Below are positions 1 through 10,511 of a stretch of 64,000 bases of DNA, in pieces; positions within the stretch are counted from its first letter, which is position 1; the number at the start of each line of letters is the position of its first letter. The stretch is from the NCBI GenBank assembly GCA_032718475.1, contig JAUCBJ010000844.1, forward strand, positions 52,796-116,795. The letters run 5' to 3'. The DNA is from Nemertoderma westbladi (taxonomy: Eukaryota; Xenacoelomorpha; Nemertodermatida; Nemertodermatidae). Both the position numbers and the translations under genes were made by a program. The notes under the pieces are model-generated. The model saw nothing but the letters and a program-made list of their open reading frames with translations. It did no database searches and was not told where the DNA came from.

Positions 1-3000
1 TACTGTAATAGTAAACTTTATACTTACTGTAATAGCAAACCTTATACTTACTGTAATAGCAAACTTTATACTTACTGTAATAGCAAACTTTATACTTACT
101 GTAATAGCAAACCTTATACTTACTGTAATAGCAAACTTTATACTTACTGTAATAGCAAACTTTATACTTACTATAATAGCAAACCTTATACTTACAGTAA
201 TAGCAAACTTTATACTTACTGTAATAGCAAACTTTATACTTACAGTAATAGCAAACTTTATACTTACAGTAATAGCAAACTTTATACTTACTGTAATAGC
301 AAACTTTATACTTACTGTAATAGCAAACTTTATACTTACTGCAATAGCAAACTTTAGACTTACTGTAATAGCAAACTTTATACTTACTGTAATAGCAAAC
401 TTTATACTTACAGTAATAGCAAACTTTAGACTTACTGTAATAGCAAACTTTATACGTACTGTAATAGCAAACTTTATACTTACTGTAATAGCAAACTTTA
501 TACTTACTGCAATAGCAAACTTTAGACTTACTGTAATAGCAAACTTTATACTTACTGTAATAGCAAACTTTATACTTACAGTAATAGCAAACTTTATACT
601 TACTGTAATAGCAAACTTTATATTTACTGTAATAGCAAACTTTATACTTACTGTAATAGCAAACTTTATACTTACTGTAATAGCAAACTTTATACTTACT
701 GTATTAGCAAATTTTATACTTACTGTAATAGCAAACTTTATACTTACTATAATAGCAAATTTTATACTTACTGTAATAGCAAACTTTATACTTACAGTAA
801 TAGCAAACTTTATACTTACTGTAATAGCAAACTTTATACTTACAGTAATAGCAAACTTTATACTTACTGTAATAGCAAACTTTATACTTACAGTAATAGC
901 AAACTTTATACTTACAGTAATAGCAAACTTTATACTTACTGTAATAGCAAACTTTATACTTACAGTAATAGCAAACTTTATACTTACTGTAATAGCAAAC
1001 TTTATACTTACAGTAATAGCAAACTTTATACTTACAGTAATAGCAAACTTTATACTTACTGTAATAGCAAACTTTATACTTACAGTAATAGCAAACTTTA
1101 TACTTACAGTAATAGCAAACTTTATACTTACTGTAATAGCAAACTTTATACTTACGGTAATAGTAAACTTTATACTTACTGTAATAGCAAACTTTAGACT
1201 TACTGTAATAGCAAACTTTATACTTACTGTAATAGCAAACTTTATACTTCGGTAATAGTAAACTTTATACTTACAGTAATAGCAAACTTTATACTTGCTG
1301 TAATAGCAAACCTTATACTTACTGTAATAGCAAACTTTATACTTACTGTAATAGCAAACTTTATACTTACTGCAATAGCAAACTTTATACTTACAGTAAT
1401 AGCAAACTTTATACTTACTGTAATAGCAAACTTTATACTTACTGTAATAGCAAACTTTATACTTACTGTAATAGCAAACTTTATACTTACAGTAATAGCA
1501 AACTTTATACTTACAGTAATAGCAAACTTTATACTTACTGTAATAGCAAACTTTATACTTACTGTAATAGCAAACTTTATACTTACTGCAATAGCAAACT
1601 TTAGACTTACTGTAATAGCAAACTTTATACTTACTGTAATAGCAAACTTTATACTTACAGTAATAGCAAACTTTAGACTTACTGTAATAGCAAACTTTAT
1701 ACGTACTGTAATAGCAAACTTTATACTTACTGTAATAGCAAACTTTATACTTACTGCAATAGCAAACTTTAGACTTACTGTAATAGCAAACTTTATACTT
1801 ACTGTAATAGCAAACTTTATACTTACAGTAATAGCAAACTTTATACTTACTGTAATAGCAAACTTTATATTTACTGTAATAGCAAACTTTATACTTACTG
1901 TAATAGCAAACTTTATACTTACTGTAATAGCAAACTTTATACTTACTGTATTAGCAAATTTTATACTTACTGTAATAGCAAACTTTATACTTACTATAAT
2001 AGCAAATTTTATACTTACTGTAATAGCAAACTTTATACTTACAGTAATAGCAAACTTTATACTTACTGTAATAGCAAACTTTATACTTACAGTAATAGCA
2101 AACTTTATACTTACTGTAATAGCAAACTTTATACTTACAGTAATAGCAAACTTTATACTTACAGTAATAGCAAACTTTATACTTACTGTAATAGCAAACT
2201 TTATACTTACAGTAATAGCAAACTTTATACTTACTGTAATAGCAAACTTTATACTTACAGTAATAGCAAACTTTATACTTACAGTAATAGCAAACTTTAT
2301 ACTTACTGTAATAGCAAACTTTATACTTACAGTAATAGCAAACTTTATACTTACAGTAATAGCAAACTTTATACTTACTGTAATAGCAAACTTTATACTT
2401 ACGGTAATAGTAAACTTTATACTTACTGTAATAGCAAACTTTAGACTTACTGTAATAGCAAACTTTATACTTACTGTAATAGCAAACTTTATACTTCGGT
2501 AATAGTAAACTTTATACTTACAGTAATAGCAAACTTTATACTTGCTGTAATAGCAAACCTTATACTTACTGTAATAGCAAACTTTATACTTACTGTAATA
2601 GCAAACTTTATACTTACTGCAATAGCAAACTTTATACTTACAGTAATAGCAAACTTTATACTTACTGTAATAGCAAACTTTATACTTACTGTAATAGCAA
2701 ACTTTATACTTACTGCAATAGCAAACTTTATACTTACAGTAATAGCAAACTTTATACTTACTGTAATAGCAAACCTTATACTTACTGTAATAGCAAACTT
2801 TATACTTACTGTAATAGCAAACTTTATACTTACTGCAATAGCAAACTTTATACTTACAGTAATAGCAAACTTTATACTTACTATAATAGCAAATTTTATA
2901 CTTACTGTAATAGCAAACCTTATACTTACTGTAATAGCAAACTTTATACTTACTGTAATAGCAAACTTTATACTTACTGTAATAGCAAACTTTATACTTA

Positions 3001-3265
3001 CTGTAATAGCAAACCTTATACTTACTGTAATAGCAAACTTTATACTTACTGTAATAGCAAACTTTATACTTACTGTAATAGCAAACCTTATACTTACTGC
3101 AATAGCAAACTTTATACTTACTGTAATAGCAAACTTTATACTTACTGTAATAGCAAACTTTATACTTACTGTAATAGCAAACTTTATACTTACTGTAATA
3201 GCAAACTTTATACTTACTGTAATAGCAAACTTTATACTTACTGTAATAGCAAACTTTATACTTAC
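1..3265 (-). repeat. 24-bp minisatellite made of repeated 5' splice sites (array 1)
   Basis: About 135 units of 24 bp fill the sequence from the left edge to exon 15. On the coding (minus) strand each unit begins GTAAGTATAAAG and ends TTGCTATTACA, so every unit carries a donor-like GTAAGTAT. The unit contiguous with exon 15 is the genuine donor. Variants (TAGACTT, TTTACTG, TGCAATAG, a CGGTAATAGTA junction) define a 1247-bp higher-order duplication: markers at 354, 620 and 1250 recur at 1601, 1867 and 2497. A unit length divisible by three explains the long spurious ORFs. Confidence 0.95.
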
Positions 3266-3343
3266 AATGAATAAGTTTATGTTCTTCCATAGCTGAATTC
3301 GATTCAAATACTTCATCGCACAAAGGACAGGGAAACTTTGGCG
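3266..3343 (-). CDS. Zinc-finger gene exon 15, one C2H2 finger; seed of 24-bp array
   Basis: Acceptor GCAAATTTTCAG (3345-3344) and donor ATTCATT|GTAAGT (3265-3264) bound 78 bp, phase 1-1. The frame reads PKFPCPLCDEVFESNSAMEE then HKLIH, a canonical C2H2 finger. The donor hexamer and following intron bases are the first unit of the 24-bp array that fills 1-3264. The next exon must lie left of the window. Long ORFs that run from this exon into the array are read-through of the intron and not extra protein. Confidence 0.87.
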
Positions 3344-3436
3344 CTGAAAATTTGCAATAAAGTAGAAAATTAATATATTACGAAGCAATAAACCTATTAA
3401 TCAATCTAAATTATAATTGCTACTTGTTGAACTCAC

Positions 3437-3514
3437 CATGTATTTTATTGTGTACTTCCACTTCAGGTTTAGTGTGAAATCTTTCATCGCACTTTGGACA
3501 TTTAAACTTTGGCG
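3437..3514 (-). CDS. Zinc-finger gene exon 14, one C2H2 finger
   Basis: Acceptor TTATATTTCAG (3516-3515) and donor ACATG|GTGAGT bound 78 bp, phase 1-1. The frame reads PKFKCPKCDERFHTKPEVEV then HNKIHG, a canonical C-x2-C-x12-H-x3-H finger. It is nearly the same length and has the same APKF start as exon 15, so the two are recent-looking duplicates. It lies between the 54/57-bp and 24-bp arrays but seeds neither. Confidence 0.87.
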
Positions 3515-3585
3515 CTGAAATATAATAAATTTAGGTTTTGATTAAGATAATTACAGTACTATGTAATACTATTAGAAAAATGCAG

Positions 3586-3760
3586 GGGGGGGGTGGTTGG
3601 GGGGTGGGACTGGACGCAAATCCCCTCTCGGCGAATTAATATTTTGCAACAATTTTTGATGATAAATTCAGGAAAAGGAACAGGTTACGGGCACGTTATA
3701 TTAACCAAAACAATAAACTAAAGTGAATGGGACAGGTCACAGTTTATTTTTGGGAGTAAA
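3586..3760 (+). repeat. Dispersed repeat family copy with G tract
   Basis: A G-rich run is followed by GGACGCAAATC, GGCGAATTAATAT, AGGAAAAGGAACAGGTTACG and TTAACCAAAACAATAAACTA. Related segments occur at 7205-7345 and 21417-21580 in the same orientation, and at 45680-45760, 48628-48775 and 54925-55130 in reverse. No coding capacity is seen; probably a short interspersed element of unknown class. Confidence 0.5.
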
Positions 3761-3819
3761 CTCTATGTTATTTTCTTCGATTTTCCCCTGGAGAGGGACG
3801 AATATCGTTTGCGTCGAAT

Positions 3820-6390
3820 GTGAGTTTCACAATAACTTATTAATATTATTAACTTACGGTGTTTCTCGTGAGTATGTTTGACAATAACTTATTAATATTA
3901 TTAAATTAACTTACGGTGTTTCTCGTGAGTATGTTTGACAATAACTTATTAATATTATTAAATAAACTTACGGTGTTTCTCGTGAGTATGTTTGACAATA
4001 ACTTATTAATATTAAATAAACTTACGGTGTTTCTCGTGAGTATGTTTGACAATAACTTATTAATATTATTAAATAAACTTACGGTGTTTCTCGTGAGTAT
4101 GTTTCACAATAACTTATTAATATTAAATAAACTTACGGTGTTTCTCGTGAGTATGTTTGACAATAACTTATTAATATTATTAAATAAACTTACGGTGTTT
4201 CTCGTGAGTATGTTTCACAATAACTTATTAATATTAAATAAACTTACGGTGTTTCTCGTGAGTATGTTTGACAATAACTTATTAATATTATTAAATAAAC
4301 TTACGGTGTTTCTCGTGAGTATGTTTGACAATAACTTATTAATATTATTAAATAAACTTACGGTGTTTCTCGTGAGTATGTTTGACAATAACTTATTAAT
4401 ATTATTAAATAAACTTACGGTGTTTCTCGTGAGTATGTTTGACAATAACTTATTAATATTATTAAATAAACTTACGGTGTTTCTCGTGAGTATGTTTGAC
4501 AATAACTTATTAATATTATTAAATAAACTTACGGTGTTTCTCGTGAGTATGTTTAACAATAACTTATTAATATTATTAAATAAACTTACGGTGTTTCTCG
4601 TGAGTATGTTTGACAATAACTTATTAATATTATTAAATAAACTTACGGTGTTTCTCGTGAGTATGTTTGACAATAACTTATTAATATTGTTAAATAAACT
4701 TACGGTGTTTCTCGTGAGTATGTTTGACAATAACTTATCAATATTATTAAATAAACTTACGGTGTTTCTCGTGAGTATGTTTGACAATAACTTATTAATA
4801 TTATTAAATAAACTTACGGTGTTTCTCGTGAGTATGTTTGACAATAACTTATTAATATTATTAAATAAACTTACGGTGTTTCTCGTGAGTATGTTTGACA
4901 ATAACTTATTAATATTATTAAATAAACTTACGGTGTTTCTCGTGAGTATGTTTGACAATAACTTATTAATATTATTAAATAAACTTACGGTGTTTCTCGT
5001 GAGTATGTTTGACAATAACTTATTAATATTAAATAAACTTACGGTGTTTCTCGTGAGTATGTTTGACAATAACTTATTAATATTAAATAAACTTACGGTG
5101 TTTCTCGTGAGTATGTTTGACAATAACTTATTAATATTATTAAATAAACTTACGGTGTTTCTCGTGAGTATGTTTGACAATAACTTATTAATATTAAATA
5201 AACTTACGGTGTTTCTCGTGAGTATGTTTGACAATAACTTATTAATATTGTTAAATAAACTTACGGTGTTTCTCGTGAGTATGTTTGACAATAACTTATT
5301 AATATTATTAAATAAACTTACGGTGTTTCTCGTGAGTATGTTTGACAATAACTTATTAATATTATTAAATAAACTTACGGTGTTTCTCGTGAGTATGTTT
5401 GACAATAACTTATTAATATTATTAAATAAACTTACGGTGTTTCTCGTGAGTATGTTTGACAATAACTTATTAATATTAAATAAACTTACGGTGTTTCTCG
5501 TGAGTATGTTTGACAATAACTTATTAATATTAAATAAACTTACGGTGTTTCTCGTGAGTATGTTTGACAATAACTTATTAATATTATTAAATAAACTTAC
5601 GGTGTTTCTCGTGAGTATGTTTCACAATAACTTATTAATATTATTAAATAAACTTACGGTGTTTCTCGTGAGTATGTTTGACAATAACTTATTAATATTA
5701 TTAAATAAACTTACGGTGTTTCTCGTGAGTATGTTTGACAATAACTTATTAATATTAAATAAACTTACGGTGTTTCTCGTGAGTATGTTTGACAATAACT
5801 TATTAATATTAAATAAACTTACGGTGTTTCTCGTGAGTATGTTTGACAATAACTTATTAATAAGAAATAAACTTACGGTGTTTCTCGTGAGTATGTTTGA
5901 CAATAACTTATTAATATTAAATAAACTTACGGTGTTTCTCGTGAGTATGTTTCACAATAACTTATTAATACTAAATAAACTTACGGTGTTTCTCGTGAGT
6001 ATGTTTGACAATAACTTATTAATATTAAATAAACTTACGGTGTTTCTTGTGAGTATGTTTGACAATAACTTATTAATATTAAATAAACTTACGGTGTTTC
6101 TAGTGAGTATGTTTGACAATAACTTATTAATATTAAATAAACTTACGGTGTTTCTCGTGAGTATGTTTGACAATAACTTATTAATATTAAATAAACTTAC
6201 GGTGTTTCTCGTGAGTATGTTTGACAATAACTTATTAATATTAAATAAACTTACGGTGTTTCTCGTGAGTATGTTTGACAATAACTTATTAATATTATTA
6301 AATAAACTTACGGTGTTTCTCGTGAGTATGTTTGACAATAACTTATTAATACTAAATAAACTTACGGTGTTTCTCGTGAGTATGTTTGTC
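3820..6390 (-). repeat. 54/57-bp minisatellite with exon end plus donor (array 2)
   Basis: About 45 units alternate between 57 bp and 54 bp; the difference is loss of one ATT in the AT-rich part. Read on the minus strand each unit holds ACTCACGAGAAACACC (the end of exon 13) followed by |GTAAGTTTATTTAATA. Single-base variants (GAC to GTG/GTC at the unit start, CTCGTG to CTTGTG or CTAGTG) are scattered. The array lies between exons 13 and 14 of the zinc-finger gene. Both strands are open for long distances because the unit lengths are multiples of three. Confidence 0.95.
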
Positions 6391-6446
6391 GAGCTCTTCT
6401 TGAGTAAAGAATTTCGCTTTACATTTTGAACAACAGAAATGGGGAA
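6366..6446 (-). CDS. Zinc-finger gene exon 13, one C2H2 finger; seed of 54/57-bp array
   Basis: Acceptor CTTTATCCTTAG (6448-6447) and donor CACC|GTAAGT (6365-6364) bound 81 bp, phase 1-1. The frame reads PHFCCSKCKAKFFTQEELDK then HTHEKHR, giving C-x2-C-x12-H-x4-H when the second Cys of CC is used. The last 24 bases of the exon (…KHTHEKHR) together with donor and about 30 bases of intron are reiterated some 45 times from here down to 3820. Confidence 0.85.
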
Positions 6447-6589
6447 CTAAGGATAAAGTAGAAGAAATCATTTAAGCCGAGATATGATAATGAATAAAAG
6501 ATAACGAATAAATACCATTAAACTTTAAACAACTATAGAATCATAGTTTCTCAATGGCTAAAATTATATATTCTATTTTATATTCTCAC

Positions 6590-6703
6590 TTGGTTTATGT
6601 ACGCTATTCCAATGTTCTTCCAATTCTTCTGTTGTTTCAAACTTTGGTGGTTTATACCCCGTCTCATCGCCATGTTCAGCAATACAAGCATCGCAAGGAA
6701 ATC
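6590..6703 (-). CDS. Zinc-finger gene exon 12, one C2H2 finger with long loop
   Basis: Acceptor TGTATTTCTTAG (6705-6704) and donor CCAA|GTGAGA bound 114 bp, phase 1-1. The frame reads FPCDACIAEHGDETGYKPPK then FETTEELEEHWNSVHKP: CxxC, an expanded loop of about 23 residues, then H-x5-H after the same TTEELEEH helix seen in sister exons. The longer loop departs from the usual 12 residues, so it is a divergent finger. No tandem array starts here. Confidence 0.8.
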
Positions 6704-7044
6704 CTAAGAAATACACTAATTACGAATTACATTCAAATAAACTTGCCGAGTTTTGTTTAACCCTATAGTCACCTAGTAAGTCCATCTTTCTTCGAAACCA
6801 ACAAACCCCTACAGCCTACAAGGTTGAGGAATAACCAGGTACTGGAGCAATATCGATGGAGACATTTTTTAAGCGTTTGTTATGAGCGGCCAGTTTCTAC
6901 ACCAACAAACATCCATCAAGTTTGTTTCCATAATCTAGAACAGATTGGGGCTGTTGTCTCCTAAATTGCCAAACTGGCCGCTCAGGGCCACCATAGTTTG
7001 TAGATAAAGTTTGAAAGCGAATAAAACTTCTGACTAACAACTAA

Positions 7045-7468
7045 GAATTCTACAGTGGCTGATTGCGGCCAATTATTTCCATTTTTTAAAACCTTTTCCA
7101 CCCGGGTGTAAAACATTTATCATCCGGGTGAAAAACATTTATAACCAAAAACATCAGGACTCTGAACACATGTGTTAGTTTCCTTATAAATAATATCGAA
7201 AGATCATTTTAATCCATTTTGGCGAATTAATATCTCGACTAATGTTAAAAATCAATTACGGGTAAGGATCAGGTTACAGTGGCATGTTGTATATAAATAT
7301 AAATATGTTATATAAATTTAAACAATAAACGAAAGTCAATAGTTAAACATTTAAATGTTTTTCACCCGCGTGATAAATGTTTTTCACCCGGGTGATAAAT
7401 GTTTTTCACCCGGGTGAAAAACATTAAAAAATGAAAATAATTGGCCGCAATCAGCCACAGTAGAATTC
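7045..7468. mobile_element. MITE with terminal inverted repeats in zinc-finger gene intron
   Basis: Left end TACAGTGGCTGATTGCGGCC and right end (reverse complement) TACTGTGGCTGATTGCGGCC form TIRs that continue through CAATTATTTTCATTTTTTAA, about 38 bp in all. AGAATTC flanks both sides and is a candidate 7-8-bp target duplication. Inside are five copies of a motif around TTTTTCACCCGGGTGATAAA in both orientations, and a copy of the dispersed AGGTTACAG family. No coding capacity. TIR and TSD size would fit a hAT-type non-autonomous element (inference). Confidence 0.65.
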
Positions 7469-7605
7469 CGAAGGTAAAACTATCTCTGTTTCCTATTTCA
7501 TACAATCGGGGGGGGGGGGGGGGGGGGGGGGATCACTGTTTGAGAAGCTAACTAGGTATGCCATGACTTTCACCCCTATCGATACTGATACAATTATAAA
7601 CCCAC

Positions 7606-7836
7606 CGTGGCCATCCATGTGTTCATCTAATTCATCTTGTGTCTCGAACGACTGGCCACATTTCCGACATTTATGCCAGTGTTTGCCGTGGTCGTGTTCC
7701 AACAAATCTTCCTCGGAATGGAACGCCTCCGAACATTTGGAACAAATAAACTTTGGATCGTGGATTTTCAGATGTTCTTTAAGTTCCGCTTGAGTGTCGA
7801 CTAGTTCTCCACACACCCAGCAACCAAGTTGTGGTT
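7606..7836 (-). CDS. Zinc-finger gene exon 11, three C2H2 fingers
   Basis: Acceptor TTTACGTTCTAG (7838-7837) and donor CCACG|GTGGGT bound 231 bp, phase 1-1. It encodes three fingers: CWVCGELVDTQAELKEHLKI then H, CSKCSEAFHSEEDLLEHDHG then KH, and CRKCGQSFETQDELDEHMDG then H. All have the CxxC...H...H pattern with an acidic 'E-x-L/D-E-H' helix that recurs in the other finger exons of this gene, suggesting duplication of an ancestral finger exon. Conservative donor GTGGGT. No array starts at this exon. Confidence 0.88.
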
Positions 7837-8499
7837 CTAGAACGTAAACAGTTTATGTGTACTTGTAACCATAGTTCAAAATTAACTTAATTGTGTATTG
7901 TATACGGGACAGTGTTGACTTATTGCGTACAATGATACACTTACAATGTACACTTACTGATACTGAGATGAGTTAATGATGGTTGTTGCATGATATTATA
8001 AATGTAATTAAGTTTATTGCGAGAAATTATATTGCGGTGATTCATCAGATAAGTTTAACTAATAATAAGGATACACGTACGATACAGAAGAATAAAAGCG
8101 TGGTAAAATACAGATAGAAATACGATTGTTGATGTTAGGTTGTTACAACTTATAATAATATTGATACAGCGGTACTCAGGCAGTCTGACTATTTTAGTAC
8201 AATATAACAGTAATTACACGGTAATTACAGGAATAATGGTAAGTAGCGTCATAATAGCTTCATAAAAGACATCCTATGCTCCGATGATTTTTGGCCTCAT
8301 GGGATCTCTTGCCGCGAACAGCACAGTCTAAAAATACTGGGGATCTCTGGTCCAGGACGGCCCCAACTAAGCATGATGGTGGATCCGATCCTAGGATTAC
8401 CTATTCATACTCACATCCACATACAGTGAATCATAACCGGACTAGGAAGCGGGTTTAACACTGATGTCCCACCCCAGCAACACAGGTCTACTACGCCTG

Positions 8500-10075
8500 A
8501 CAACATAGACTTACGCACTACTACTTTCAATTGCAATGGATTTAGTTCCAACAGCGACTACGTTTCAAACCTACTGTCTTCTTGTGACGTACTCGGATTG
8601 CAAGGACACTGGCTAGATTCAATCGAAAGCAAAGAATCTAACTGTAACAATGAATTTGAATGCGTCTACACAGTCAGCTCTTTAATGAACAACCCCAATA
8701 GAGTACGCGGCGCTGGTGGTGTCGGATTATGGTTTAGAAGGGAAAAGTAGTATAATGCTTCAGTTGTTGCATCTGGTGATAACATTGTAGGGGTCAGGGT
8801 AAATTTGATTGGTTACAATACCCCCCTTCTTATTCTTTCATGCTATGCACCTGATGCTGGGAAAGACATTAGCTGTTTTGAAGACTTCCTAGGTAGATTA
8901 TCAACAACAATCTTGAGCCACAATGATGCAATTACAATTATCTTATCTGATATCAATGCTGACGTAGGTCCCTTACAAGGCCCACGTTTCTCTCGGGACG
9001 CAGCTACACCACGGGACTTGCGACTAGATGACTTCCTACATGATAATGGACTTCAATTACTTGACATGACACGGAAAACAGTTGGCCCCATGACCACATA
9101 TCGTGGGCATTGGGGGAACTCCTACATAGAACATGTAGTTACCTCATTTGCGGGAGCTACATACTTCAGGAATGGGTCAGTTATGGACATAAATCAACTG
9201 AACTTGTCAGATCACGTACCAGTATCCTCTACTTTTCTGTTCCCTCTGCAGGGTAATGTGAGTCACAAACGGACGTACCAGGTAAACCTATTCATACTGT
9301 CCCACTTGCCTGGCAAAGGGCCACTGCAGAACAGCTATCTAACTACACTGCAACTTTGGAGTTGGATATACACAAATTAAACATGTTATCACCCACACAT
9401 ATTCATCCACTTCATTGGACACACATGGACCTAGACTGTATTGCCAACCAGTTACAGGGCATCATTTATGGATCTGCTAGGAGGGAAATACCTATTGCAA
9501 AAAATCGCGAGTTAACTAAGAACCTCAGAATACGGTCAGCCGCTATAAGTAAACTCTCTCTAACTACAAGGAATTTATATAAGGTTTGGGCGAAAGTGGG
9601 AAAACCATTAGACAGTGAGATAGGTGATTCATATAAAGAATCAAAGAGATCACTGCGGCGTACGCGAAACTGGCTATCTAAGAATCTGGTTGCTAACCAA
9701 GTAAATCGTAATTCTGGTTTACTCAAGACTAACCCTAAGTAATTCTGGAAGTCATTCACTTCAAAGAACTACCACAACATCCCATCATTAGTTCAGAATA
9801 AAGTTAAAGACAACTTTATCAAAACCAGCAATAACACGGGTGACATACTTATCAAGAAGCTCAAAGAGGACTTGGAGAAGGACTGTAGGACATCGAGACC
9901 CCCTATAATCTCCCCCATAGCTATCCAACGCGCAATAAAATCGCTGCTTTGGGCAAATCGCCTGATCTCCACTCTCTGGTCATCGAACACATACTGAATA
10001 TTAATCCAGACGTTATCTGTTACTCCATTAATATCAATTTTATTTGATTAAAGACAATAATGAATGAATGAATAT
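8500..10075 (+). mobile_element. Decayed LINE fragment: AP-endonuclease domain, antisense in zinc-finger gene intron
   Basis: The plus strand encodes an exonuclease-endonuclease-phosphatase domain of a non-LTR retrotransposon. Readable parts are TTFNCNGFSSNSDYVSNLLS at about 8520, LGLQGHWLDS at about 8596, a stop near 8748, then a long frame (8805-9380) with LILSCYAPDAG, ILSDINADVG and the terminal LSDHVPVSSTF. LQGHWL carries Gly where a catalytic Glu is expected, so the copy is inactive. After a frame change, 9356-9742 resembles the basic linker before the reverse transcriptase. No RT is left. The tail near 10055 is a short (AATG)n. It lies between exons 10 and 11. Confidence 0.8.
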
Positions 10076-10267
10076 ACTACATCAATATGGTTAGCGTAGG
10101 CCTACTATGATTATACTGATAGGCTATAGGCGATAAGGTAGTGTTACAGATTGTATGTTAACTACATATAAATACTATTTTTTGTGTCCTAAATTAATAA
10201 AAAATCGAAATATATTATAATATTTGAATACTTTCTCGCAATAAACTTAATTACATTTAAGGTATAA

Positions 10268-10351
10268 CTTACTGTGTATGTGTTGGGGTGTATGTGTGTA
10301 TGTTAACTTACTGTGTAGGTGTTAACGTGTATGTGTGTATATTAACTTACT
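10268..10351 (-). repeat. 39-bp triplication of exon 10 donor
   Basis: On the minus strand ACA|GTAAGTTA occurs at 10350, 10311 and 10272, spaced 39 bp, with similar ACACACATACAC intron sequence between. The first is the genuine donor of exon 10. This is a three-copy version of the donor-anchored arrays found at exons 8, 9, 13 and 15. Confidence 0.8.
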
Positions 10352-10440
10352 GTGCACATTGGCCATGTGAAGGTCCAGTTCTTCTTGGGTTGAGAAAGTC
10401 GCGTGGTGGCAATGCATCTCTTCGCAGAGGTAGGCAGGGG
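10351..10440 (-). CDS. Zinc-finger gene exon 10, one C2H2 finger
   Basis: Acceptor TATTACCTTACAG (10442-10441) and donor GCACA|GTAAGT (10350-10349) bound 90 bp, phase 1-1. The frame reads PAYLCEEMHCHHATFSTQEE then LDLHMANVHS: C-x4-C-x12-H-x4-H, a C2H2 finger with a widened cysteine knuckle. Immediately downstream the donor and its intron start are present in three tandem copies 39 bp apart, an early stage of the array formation seen at neighbouring exons. Confidence 0.82.
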
Positions 10441-10511
10441 CTGTAAGGTAATATATATAATTTAATACTCATAAGTAAAGGATAGTGAAAACATATATAT
10501 ATATAGATATA

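Noticed and set aside
1242-3388. Long minus-strand ORFs in the 24-bp array (KYKVCYYS and SIKFAITV repeats)
   Set aside because: They arise because 24 is divisible by three; the only coding part is exon 15 (3266-3343), and the frame runs through a consensus donor.
3916-6429. 837-codon plus-strand ORF and several minus-strand ORFs in the 54/57-bp array
   Set aside because: Repeat arithmetic again; the opposite strand carries a real finger exon end and donor, and no start context, domain or splice signal supports the plus-strand frame.
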